64,000 bases of DNA from Streptomyces chattanoogensis (lineage in GTDB: Bacteria > Actinomycetota > Actinomycetes > Streptomycetales > Streptomycetaceae), in contig NZ_LGKG01000024.1 of assembly GCF_001294335.1 (NCBI RefSeq), positions 124,001 to 188,000 on the forward strand, written 5' to 3'. The position numbers and the translations under genes are program-made. Below are positions 42,943 through 50,286 of this stretch, in pieces. The stretch's first letter is position 1. Every line of letters starts with the position of its first letter. Under the pieces are notes generated by a model. The model did no database searches and was not told where the DNA came from. It was given only the letters and a program-made list of their open reading frames with translations.

Positions 42943-43350
42943 TCAGCGGACGGTGACGCTCACCACCGGGGATATCGTGCCGTCCGCGCCGACCCGGAGC
43001 TGGTTGACGCCCTTGAGGCCGAGCTTGACCCGTACCGAGTACGTGCCCGTGGTGTTGACCGGCGCCTGGGCGGGCAGCGCGACCCACTTGCTGCCCTGCT
43101 TCTGCTGGACGGTGACCTTGGTGCCCGCCTTGATGCCCTTGGCAGTACCGGAGATACGGAACTCCTGCCAGGCATTGACCGTGGTCGCACTCGCCTTGGC
43201 CGTCAGCTGCGCCGCCGCCGGAGCGGTGGCCACAACGGGCGACGGGGAGTGCAGATCGTACGGCTGGTCGGCGAAAGCGGCCGCCGAGCCGCCGGCGAGC
43301 AGGGCGACGGCGACCGTGCCGACGGCGACGTAGCGAAGCGTACGGTTCAT
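42943..43350 (-). CDS. Small secreted protein, Ig-like fold likely
   Basis: The protein has 135 residues. A signal peptide ends near AAAFADQ. The mature part is beta-rich with the pattern LTAKASATTVNAWQEFRISG, VTVQQKQGSKWVALP and a C-terminal TGTYSVRVKLG segment, resembling bacterial Ig-like domains found in secreted and surface proteins. There are no cysteines after the signal. The ATG at 43350 fits. Convergent with the DUF2752 gene, 22 bp away. The target is unknown. Confidence 0.82.
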   Translation of the reverse strand: MNRTLRYVAVGTVAVALLAGGSAAAFADQPYDLHSPSPVVATAPAAAQLTAKASATTVNAWQEFRISGTAKGIKAGTKVTVQQKQGSKWVALPAQAPVNTTGTYSVRVKLGLKGVNQLRVGADGTISPVVSVTVR

Positions 43351-43521
43351 GGGGAGTCCTCACTGACAAGCCTGTTCGTGACCTTCACCGGGAAACACGA
43401 ACGGCGTCACACGCAGGTTCCCCTCCCGCCGCGTGTCGGCCACCCGGAACGCATCTGGCCGGAAGTGAACGTCCGGCCTTCGGCTGTCAGTTGACGTCCC
43501 CTCGGCCGGGGACCGGACCGG

Positions 43522-43719
43522 CTACAGCAACGCCAGCATCCAGCACCCCGCGCCCAGGAACACCACCCCGAACAGCAGCGCCGCCGTCGTCCCCACGGCG
43601 GGCCGGACGCCCTCGGCGACCGGCGCCCCGGTCCGTACGCATACGCCCGTCCACAGCAGCAGTCCGGCGCCGAACAGCGCGAAGGCCGCACCCGCGAACG
43701 CCTCGGGTCCACTCTCCAT
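43522..43719 (-). CDS. Small two-helix membrane protein
   Basis: The protein has 65 residues with two hydrophobic segments (AFAGAAFALFGAGLLLWTG and LLFGVVFLGAGCWMLALL). I see no clear ribosome site upstream of the ATG at 43719, but base composition and hydrophobic pattern favour a real gene. I do not recognise a family. Confidence 0.6.
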   Translation of the reverse strand: MESGPEAFAGAAFALFGAGLLLWTGVCVRTGAPVAEGVRPAVGTTAALLFGVVFLGAGCWMLALL

Positions 43720-43822
43720 ACGGGCAGCGTGGCACCCGCGGGCGGCGCCCGGGAGAACGCCGGATGAACGACTTCCACTTGTTCGCGGACGCCGGCTCCC
43801 CCACGCCGTGGCCGCCGGTCCC

Positions 43823-45358
43823 CTACGGCGCGGCCACCGGCTCCAGGAACCCCTGCTCGATCAGCATCCGGATCGAGGCCGGCGTACGGTCCCGCAGCAG
43901 CACCGGGTCCTCGCCGACGAGTTGGGCGATGGCGTCCAGGATCCGCCCGGCGGGCAGCGAGCCGTCGCACACCCCGGCAAAGCCCGCGCCGACCGTGTCC
44001 ACCTTCGTGGCCCGCCGCATCCCGCGGTTCTGACGCAGCACCACATGCTCGGGATCCTCCGCCCCGGGCAGCCCGACCTGCTCCTGCACCACCTCATCAG
44101 CGAGCCGGAAGTGCCCGGCCAGCAGCGCGGCGTCGTCCGTGGTCCGCAGATAGTCCTGGCGGTCGAAGTGCCGTACGACCGACTCCCCCAGCGGCTGCTC
44201 CACCGGGTGCGGCCATTCCTCGACCGTGACGGCCGGGCTGTCGGAGCCGGATTTGCGCAGGGTGATCCAGCCGAAGCCGACCGCCTTGGTCCTGCGCGCC
44301 TCGAATTCGTCGAGCCAGGCGTCGTACCGCGCGGCATACGCCTCATCACCGGCGCGGTGGTCGCCCGCATCGCGCAGCCACAGCTCGGCGTACTGCGCGA
44401 CGTCCTGCACCTCCCGCTGCACGATCCAGGCATCGCAGCCGCGCGGCACCCAGGAGCGCAGCCGGTCGTGCCACTCCTCGCCCTCCACGTGCTGCCAGTT
44501 GGCCAGCAGCTGGCAGTACCCGCCGTCGCTGAGATGCGCCGCGGACTGCTGGACGAGGGTCCGGCACAGGTCGTCGCCGCCCATCCCGCCGTCCCGGTAC
44601 GTCAGCCGGGCGCCGGGAGAGATCACGAACGGCGGGTTGGACACGATCAGGTCGTAGGTCTCCTCCCCCACCGGCTCGAAGAGCGAGCCCTCCCGCAGGT
44701 CCGCCGGGCGCGCCCCGGAGAGCGCCAGCGTCAGCGCGGCGATCCGCAGCGCCCGGGGGTTGAGGTCGGTGGCCGTGACGCGGGTGGCGTGCTGGGCGGC
44801 GTGCAGCGCCTGGATACCGGAGCCCGTGCCGAGGTCGAGTGCCTTGGCGACGGGCGTGCGCGCGGTGATCCCGGCGAGGGTCGTGGACGCGCCGCCCACG
44901 CCGAGCACCAGCTGCGAGCGGTCGGCCTCCCCCACGCCCCGGATGCCGCCCGCGCCGCCGACCGCGCAGCCCAGGTCGGAGACGATCCACCAGTCCTGGC
45001 CCTCGGGGCCGCCGTACGGCCGGACGTCCACCGTGGCGCGCACCTCGTCGCCGTCGCGCACCAGCCAGCCGTCGGCGAGGCAGTCCGCCACCGGCAGCGC
45101 GGCTCCGGCCTGCCGCTCCGTCACCGGGCGCTGCAGCAGAAACAGCCGGACCAGGGTCTCCAGCGGGCTGTCGCCGCGCGTCGCCCGCAGCGCGGGAACG
45201 GTCTCGCTGCGGGCGAGCGCGGCATAGGCCGGCGCGCCGAGCAGGTCCAGCAGCCCGTCGGCGGTGAAGGCGGCGGCCAGCAGCGCCTGGCGCAGCCGCT
45301 CGGTGCGGGCGCTGCTCTCGGGGTCCTGGGCATCTGCGGTGGGGAGGTGCGTACTCAC
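43823..45358 (-). CDS. SAM-dependent methyltransferase, HemK-like
   Basis: The protein has 511 residues. The SAM-binding motif AKALDLGTGSGIQAL lies near 170 and the catalytic NPPF motif (YDLIVSNPPFVISPG) near 235, the pair seen in N-methyltransferases acting on glutamine or adenine. A region of about 120 residues before the SAM domain (AAFTADGLLDLLGAPAYAAL) is a helical substrate domain found in actinobacterial homologues of this length. The C-terminal part is unassigned. The substrate (rRNA, DNA or protein) is unknown. The ATG at 45358 is the first in frame. No operon partner is obvious. Confidence 0.88.
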   Translation of the reverse strand: MSTHLPTADAQDPESSARTERLRQALLAAAFTADGLLDLLGAPAYAALARSETVPALRATRGDSPLETLVRLFLLQRPVTERQAGAALPVADCLADGWLVRDGDEVRATVDVRPYGGPEGQDWWIVSDLGCAVGGAGGIRGVGEADRSQLVLGVGGASTTLAGITARTPVAKALDLGTGSGIQALHAAQHATRVTATDLNPRALRIAALTLALSGARPADLREGSLFEPVGEETYDLIVSNPPFVISPGARLTYRDGGMGGDDLCRTLVQQSAAHLSDGGYCQLLANWQHVEGEEWHDRLRSWVPRGCDAWIVQREVQDVAQYAELWLRDAGDHRAGDEAYAARYDAWLDEFEARRTKAVGFGWITLRKSGSDSPAVTVEEWPHPVEQPLGESVVRHFDRQDYLRTTDDAALLAGHFRLADEVVQEQVGLPGAEDPEHVVLRQNRGMRRATKVDTVGAGFAGVCDGSLPAGRILDAIAQLVGEDPVLLRDRTPASIRMLIEQGFLEPVAAP

Positions 45359-45392
45359 GCTCCCATTGTCAGGGCAACCACCGACAATCGGC

Positions 45393-45437
45393 GACGGCCC
45401 GGCGCCGCACCCCTTCCGGGCGCGTCGCCGGGCCGTC
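45393..45437 (-). terminator. Terminator after the lipoprotein gene
   Basis: A 12-bp perfect stem (GACGGCCCGGCG with CGCCGGGCCGTC) with a 21-base loop lies between the lipoprotein stop at 45470 and the methyltransferase start. Confidence 0.7.
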
Positions 45438-45469
45438 TCCGGTGCCGGCGGACCCGTCGGCCGGGCCCG

Positions 45470-46057
45470 CTAGGACTTGGACTTGGACGGCTTGGCGGGC
45501 GGGGCCGCGGATGCGCTCTGGCTCTGGCAGCCCTTCTGCGCGGCCATCGCCTTGCCGACGTCCCCGGACTCCAGGTTCTTGAAGGCCTGCTCGCTCTGGG
45601 TGTTGAGCTTCTTGATGCCCTTGGACAGCGAGTCCAGGCCGGCCGCGAACTTCATTTTGTCCTCGGTGTTCAGGCCGTCGATCTGCTTCTTGAGGCTCTC
45701 GTATCCCTTGGAGAGCGCGTTGAGCTCGTTCACCGCGTTCTTCTGGGCGTCCTCGCCGCTGTCGCTGGGCGGGGCGCCGGCCTTGTCCAGGGACTTGGCC
45801 AGCGATGCGTAGGCGCCGGAGATCTTCTGGAAGGCCGCCGAATCGGTCTGCTGGACCTTCTTGGAGTCTGTGTTGCCGCCGCCGGCCGTCTGCATGGCGG
45901 CGTTGGCATCCTGGATCGCCTTGAACTGGGCCTGCGCAGGGTCGCAGAACTTCTTCGCCCAGCTGTCGAGTTCCTTGTTGGTGTCGTCGCTGCAGCCGGT
46001 CAGCGCGAGCAGGAGTGCCGCACCGCCGGACAGTGCCGCCACAAGCTTCTTGTTCAC
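45470..46057 (-). CDS. Small lipoprotein, helical
   Basis: The protein has 195 residues. A lipobox (LLALTGCSDD) follows a short signal. The mature protein is mostly helical and charged (QKISGAYASLAKSLDKAG, LNALSKGYESLKKQIDGLN) and has two further cysteines (KKFCDPAQ and KGCQSQ) that could pair. The tail is Ser/Lys-rich. GTG 46057 is preferred because GGAAGGGA lies 8 bases upstream; ATG 46075 is a longer alternative. The function is unknown. Confidence 0.85.
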   Translation of the reverse strand: MNKKLVAALSGGAALLLALTGCSDDTNKELDSWAKKFCDPAQAQFKAIQDANAAMQTAGGGNTDSKKVQQTDSAAFQKISGAYASLAKSLDKAGAPPSDSGEDAQKNAVNELNALSKGYESLKKQIDGLNTEDKMKFAAGLDSLSKGIKKLNTQSEQAFKNLESGDVGKAMAAQKGCQSQSASAAPPAKPSKSKS

Positions 46058-46193
46058 CGGATTGGTCCCTTCCATTGCTCTCGGCCCCGGAACATACACG
46101 TCCAAACGGCCTGGTCGACGGGTCGGGCAGGCCGTCCGCCCCGCATTGCAGCCATTTGCACCAAGGAGCACGGGGCCTTCCGGGCACAACGAC

Positions 46194-46234
46194 GGCGGGT
46201 GGCCGGCGCCCGCAAAATGCGCCGTCCACCCGCC
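46194..46234 (-). terminator. Terminator of hppA
   Basis: GGCGGGTGG pairs with CCACCCGCC, with an inner GGCGC/GCGCC stem, 40 bases after the hppA stop. Confidence 0.75.
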
Positions 46235-46273
46235 CGTTGAGCCGTCGTCGGTCCCTTCCGGAGATCTTCGCGA

Positions 46274-48679
46274 CTACGACACCGTCGCCGTTTCTGTCGA
46301 CTTGGCGACCTTTTCCGGCTTCCCGGAGTTGTCTTCGTCACCCACGGCGATCCCGCGCCGTTTCGAGACGTAGACCGCACCGACGATGACGGCGAGCGCC
46401 AGCACCGCGACCACGATCCGCACCCCGAGGTTCTTGTCCTCGCCGTACGAGAACTTCACCACAGCCGGCGCGATCAGCAGGGCCACCAGGTTCATGACCT
46501 TCAGCAGCGGGTTGATCGCCGGGCCCGCGGTGTCCTTGAACGGGTCGCCGACCGTGTCGCCGATGACCGTCGCGGCATGGGCCTCGCTGCCCTTGCCGCC
46601 GTAATGGCCGTCCTCGACCAGCTTCTTGGCGTTGTCCCAGGCGCCGCCGGAGTTGGCGAGGAAGACCGCCATCAGGGTGCCGGTGCCGATCGCCCCCGCC
46701 AGGAACGAGCCGAGCGCACCGACGCCGAGCGAGAAGCCGACCGCGATCGGGGTGAGCACCGCCAGCAGCCCCGGGGTCGCCAGCTCGCGCAGCGCGTCCT
46801 TGGTGCAGATGTCGACGACCCGCCCGTACTCGGGCTTCTCCGAGTAGTCCATGATCCCGGGGCGCTCCCGGAACTGCCGGCGCACCTCGAAGACCACCGC
46901 GCCCGCCGACCGCGACACGGCATTGATCGCCAGCCCGGAGAACAGGAAGACGACCGAGGCGCCGAGCACCAGCCCCACCAGGTTGTTGGGCTGCGAGATG
47001 TCCAGGCTCAGGCCCATGCCGCTGGCGGCCTTGCCGATGTCGCGGACGGCGGTGGCGATCGCGTCCCGGTACGAGCCGAACAGCGCGGCCGCCGCCAGTA
47101 CGGCGGTGGCGATGGCGATGCCCTTGGTGATGGCCTTCGTGGTGTTGCCGACCGCGTCCAGGTCGGTCAGGACCTTCGCGCCGTCACCGGTGACATCGCC
47201 GGACATCTCGGCGATGCCCTGCGCGTTGTCGGAGACCGGGCCGAAGGTGTCCATCGCCACGATCACGCCGACGGTGGTCAGCAGGCCGGTGCCGGCCAGC
47301 GCCACCGCGAAAAGCGCCAGCATGATCGAGGAGCCGCCCAGCAGGAACGCACCGTAGACGGCCAGCCCGATCAGCACCGCCGAGTACACCGCCGACTCCA
47401 GGCCGACGGAGATACCGGAGAGCACGACGGTGGCCGGGCCGGTCAGCGAGGTCTTGCCGATGTCCCGCACGGGCCGCCGGTTGGTCTCGGTGAAGTAGCC
47501 GGTCAGCTGCTGGATCAGCGCGGCGAGCACGATGCCGACGGCGACCGCCACCAGGGCCAGCATCCGCGGGTCGCCGGACCGGGCGAGGATGTCGGGGTCG
47601 CTGACGCCCTTCAGGTCCCGGTAGCGGGACGGCAGGTACGTGAACACGGCGGCGGCCACCAGGACCAGCGAGATGCCCGCGGAGATGAAGAAGCCGCGGT
47701 TGATGGCCGTCATGCCGCTGCGGTCGCTGCGCCGGGGCGCGACGACGAAGATGCCGATCATCGCGGTGAGCACCCCGATGGCCGGGACCAGCAGCGGGAA
47801 GGCGAGCCCGGCGTTGCCGAAGGCGGCCGTGCCCAGGATGAGCGCGGCGACCAGGGTGACCGCGTACGACTCGAAGAGGTCGGCCGCCATACCGGCGCAG
47901 TCGCCGACGTTGTCGCCCACGTTGTCCGCGATGGTGGCGGCGTTGCGCGGGTCGTCCTCGGGGATGCCCTGTTCGACCTTGCCGACGAGGTCGGCGCCGA
48001 CGTCCGCGGCCTTGGTGAAGATGCCGCCGCCGACCCTCATGAACATCGCGATCAGCGCGGCGCCGAGGCCGAAGCCCTCCAGCACCTTGGGCGCGTCGAC
48101 CGCGTAGACGAGCACTACGCAGGAGGCGCCGAGCAGGCCGAGCCCGACGGTGAACATACCGACCACGCCGCCCGTGCGAAATGCGATCTTCATAGCCGTG
48201 TGCGCGACCGCCGTAAGATCCTTTTCTTTCTTCCCGCCCTCGGCCGGTGTGGCTTCCCGGGCGGCCGCGGCCACGCGCACATTGCTGCGCACGGCGAGCC
48301 ACATGCCGATATAGCCGGTGGCCGCGGAGAATCCGGCGCCGATCAAGAAGAAGACGCTGCGCCCCGCGCGCTGCGTCCAATCGTCCGCGGGCAACAGCAT
48401 GAGCAGGAAGAACACCACCACGGCAAATACGCCGAGGGTCCGCAACTGCCGGGCCAGGTAGGCATTTGCGCCTTCCTGCACGGCCGCCGCGATCTTCTTC
48501 ATACTGTCGGTTCCCTCACCGGCCGCGAGTACTTGGCGGACCAGCACCGCCGCCACGGCCAGCGCGGCCAGCGCGACGACGGCGATCACCAGCACGATGG
48601 CGCGGTTTCCCGACGTCAGCGACGGTGCGGCCAGAAAAGAGGGGGTGTCCAGCAACTGAGGGGTGTAAGGCCCCGCCAT
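46274..48679 (-). CDS. hppA: Proton-translocating membrane pyrophosphatase
   Basis: The protein has 801 residues and about 16 membrane segments. It hydrolyses pyrophosphate and pumps protons across the cell membrane. The active-site loop is visible: TKAADVGADLVGKVEQGIPE, DDPRNAATIADNVGDNVGDC near 210-250. The GNTTKA motif has lysine at the position that decides cation dependence, so it should be K+-independent. ATG 48679 has AAGGAGG 4-5 bases upstream, a very strong site. It is a single-gene unit with its own terminator. Confidence 0.96.
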   Translation of the reverse strand: MAGPYTPQLLDTPSFLAAPSLTSGNRAIVLVIAVVALAALAVAAVLVRQVLAAGEGTDSMKKIAAAVQEGANAYLARQLRTLGVFAVVVFFLLMLLPADDWTQRAGRSVFFLIGAGFSAATGYIGMWLAVRSNVRVAAAAREATPAEGGKKEKDLTAVAHTAMKIAFRTGGVVGMFTVGLGLLGASCVVLVYAVDAPKVLEGFGLGAALIAMFMRVGGGIFTKAADVGADLVGKVEQGIPEDDPRNAATIADNVGDNVGDCAGMAADLFESYAVTLVAALILGTAAFGNAGLAFPLLVPAIGVLTAMIGIFVVAPRRSDRSGMTAINRGFFISAGISLVLVAAAVFTYLPSRYRDLKGVSDPDILARSGDPRMLALVAVAVGIVLAALIQQLTGYFTETNRRPVRDIGKTSLTGPATVVLSGISVGLESAVYSAVLIGLAVYGAFLLGGSSIMLALFAVALAGTGLLTTVGVIVAMDTFGPVSDNAQGIAEMSGDVTGDGAKVLTDLDAVGNTTKAITKGIAIATAVLAAAALFGSYRDAIATAVRDIGKAASGMGLSLDISQPNNLVGLVLGASVVFLFSGLAINAVSRSAGAVVFEVRRQFRERPGIMDYSEKPEYGRVVDICTKDALRELATPGLLAVLTPIAVGFSLGVGALGSFLAGAIGTGTLMAVFLANSGGAWDNAKKLVEDGHYGGKGSEAHAATVIGDTVGDPFKDTAGPAINPLLKVMNLVALLIAPAVVKFSYGEDKNLGVRIVVAVLALAVIVGAVYVSKRRGIAVGDEDNSGKPEKVAKSTETATVS

Positions 48680-49312
48680 TCGTCCTCCTTGACGTTTGGC
48701 ACATGGGCGCGCGGAAGCACGCTCAGGCGTCCTGAGCAAGATGTGGACGGATTGTAGGGAGCCGCACCTGATCAAAACAGGGCGCCTCAAAGGGAATTCG
48801 CCGGTCGTCGCGATGATCAAAAGGATGTCGGCCACAGAATTCGCTCGGACGAAGGAAAGCGGCGAATTCACTGACCGGTGGCCGATGATCTCCCTGTCGT
48901 ACTGATCGCCATCTGATCGCCGCTGTTCAAAGGCGTGGTGCGATCTTCCGGGCCGAGTGTGGCACGCGTGACGGAGGAGATAATTGCTTCGCCCGGCTAC
49001 GGCCGAACGGGTGGCGGCCGGGCGGCCGGAGCGCTTTCCGGGGGTGCTCGATGCGGCGTCAGATCACGACCGGATCGGACCCCTGAGGGGCTGACGGCCC
49101 GGGGACGGGCAGCCACCACGGTCACCCGGATCGCCGTCACTCCAGCTGTCGCCGGCCCGGACGAAGGGCACGGCACAGAGCGCAAAGACCGGCGTGGCCA
49201 CGATCAGCCCGGGGCGACCGGGTTGCATGGGTCTTGGACGCAGTGGCGTGTTCCCCGCCGGCCGCGGACGCAGACCGGCTCGCGCTCGTCCCCCCGCGGC
49301 ATTGCGGCCGCG
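48680..49312. other. Intergenic region upstream of hppA
   Basis: About 630 bp without a believable gene between hppA and apgA. AT-richer stretches at 48770-48900 (for example GATCAAAACAGG and GATCAAAAGG) are the likely hppA promoter area. Confidence 0.5.
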
Positions 49313-49756
49313 CTACGGCACGATCGCGGCCGATGCCGCCGGCCAGCTCATCCGGATCACGCCGCCGCTCTCGTCGGACGTCACCTCGACGTCGTCGACC
49401 AGCCCGCTGATCACCGCGAGGCCCATCTCGTCCTCGCCCTCGGACTCGCTCTCCGCGGCGCCCTCGGCCTCGCCCCCGGCATGCGCGCCGGCCGGGCCGG
49501 CCCCGCCCGGTACCCCGTCACCCACCTCGATCGAGAACTTCTTCTCGTCCTCGATCAGCAGCACCCGCACCGGGGCCGCGATGTCGTTACTGGCGTGCAG
49601 GCCCACGGCGCGGCTGCACGCCTCACCGACGGCCAGGCGCACCTCGTCCAGCACGGCCTCGTCCACCCCGGCACGCCTTGCCACGGCAGCGGCGACCAGA
49701 CGCGCGGTCCGGACGTGCTCGGGAAGGGCGCTGAAGCGAAGTTCGACGGTGGCCAT
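49313..49756 (-). CDS. apgA: Anti-sigma factor ApgA-like, partner of BldG
   Basis: The protein has 147 residues and is a HATPase-type anti-sigma factor related to RsbW/SpoIIAB. The N-box region DEVRLAVGEACSRAVGLH and MGLAVISGLVDDVEV near the C-terminus carry the nucleotide-binding features. Between them is an acidic insert of about 25 residues (GEAEGAAESESEGEDE). In Streptomyces the gene downstream of bldG encodes the anti-sigma factor that BldG binds. The gap from bldG is 108 bp and contains a hairpin. Confidence 0.9.
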   Translation of the reverse strand: MATVELRFSALPEHVRTARLVAAAVARRAGVDEAVLDEVRLAVGEACSRAVGLHASNDIAAPVRVLLIEDEKKFSIEVGDGVPGGAGPAGAHAGGEAEGAAESESEGEDEMGLAVISGLVDDVEVTSDESGGVIRMSWPAASAAIVP

Positions 49757-49830
49757 GCCATCCCCCTCGATATGCGGACGTGCAACGCAGGGGGCCGGAC
49801 GAGACGCCCGGTACCCCCCACTCCTTCCTT

Positions 49831-49851
49831 CCCCGCGCCTGGGGCGCGGGG
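49831..49851 (-). terminator. Hairpin between bldG and apgA
   Basis: CCCCGCGCC pairs perfectly with GGCGCGGGG across a 3-base loop, 13 bases after the bldG stop. It may stop part of the bldG transcripts before apgA. Confidence 0.65.
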
Positions 49852-49864
49852 CACCACCGAGCCG

Positions 49865-50206
49865 TCAGTCGGTTGCCGAGACGGCTTCGTCGACCGAGGT
49901 GTGAATCGGGAACACCTTGGTCAGTCCGGTGACACGGAAGATCTTGAGAATGCGCTCCTGGTTGCAGACCAGGCGCAGCGAGCCCTCATGGGCACGCACT
50001 CGCTTGAGCCCGCCGACCAGCACGCCGAGCCCAGTGGAGTCCAGGAAGTCGACACGTTCCATGTCCACCACGAGGTGGTAGCTTCCGTCGTTCACAAGCT
50101 CGATCAGCTGCTCACGCAGCTTGGGCGCGGTGTATACATCAATCTCGCCACCGACCTCGACGACCGTACGGTCGCCAACGGTCCGGGTCGACAGGGACAG
50201 GTCCAC
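49865..50206 (-). CDS. bldG: BldG anti-anti-sigma factor
   Basis: The protein has 113 residues, a STAS-domain SpoIIAA-like protein. The phosphorylated serine sits in [15 protein letters not shown] at position 57, flanked by the usual Asp-Ser-Thr-Gly-Leu. In Streptomyces, BldG is required for aerial hyphae and antibiotic production and acts by binding anti-sigma factors when not phosphorylated. The GTG start at 50206 gives the expected length. It is divergent from the helicase gene, with only 80 bp between them. Confidence 0.97.
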   Translation of the reverse strand: MDLSLSTRTVGDRTVVEVGGEIDVYTAPKLREQLIELVNDGSYHLVVDMERVDFLDSTGLGVLVGGLKRVRAHEGSLRLVCNQERILKIFRVTGLTKVFPIHTSVDEAVSATD

Positions 50207-50286
50207 GGATCCTCCAGCACCTTGCTATCGAGCGGTCGCCCCCCTGGGGCCTCCCCACCGAAGTAGGGGCGGATCTGGCAGCCGCG

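Noticed and set aside
48696..48905. A 69-codon frame upstream of hppA
   Set aside because: It overlaps the probable hppA promoter, has no ribosome site and is not family-like.
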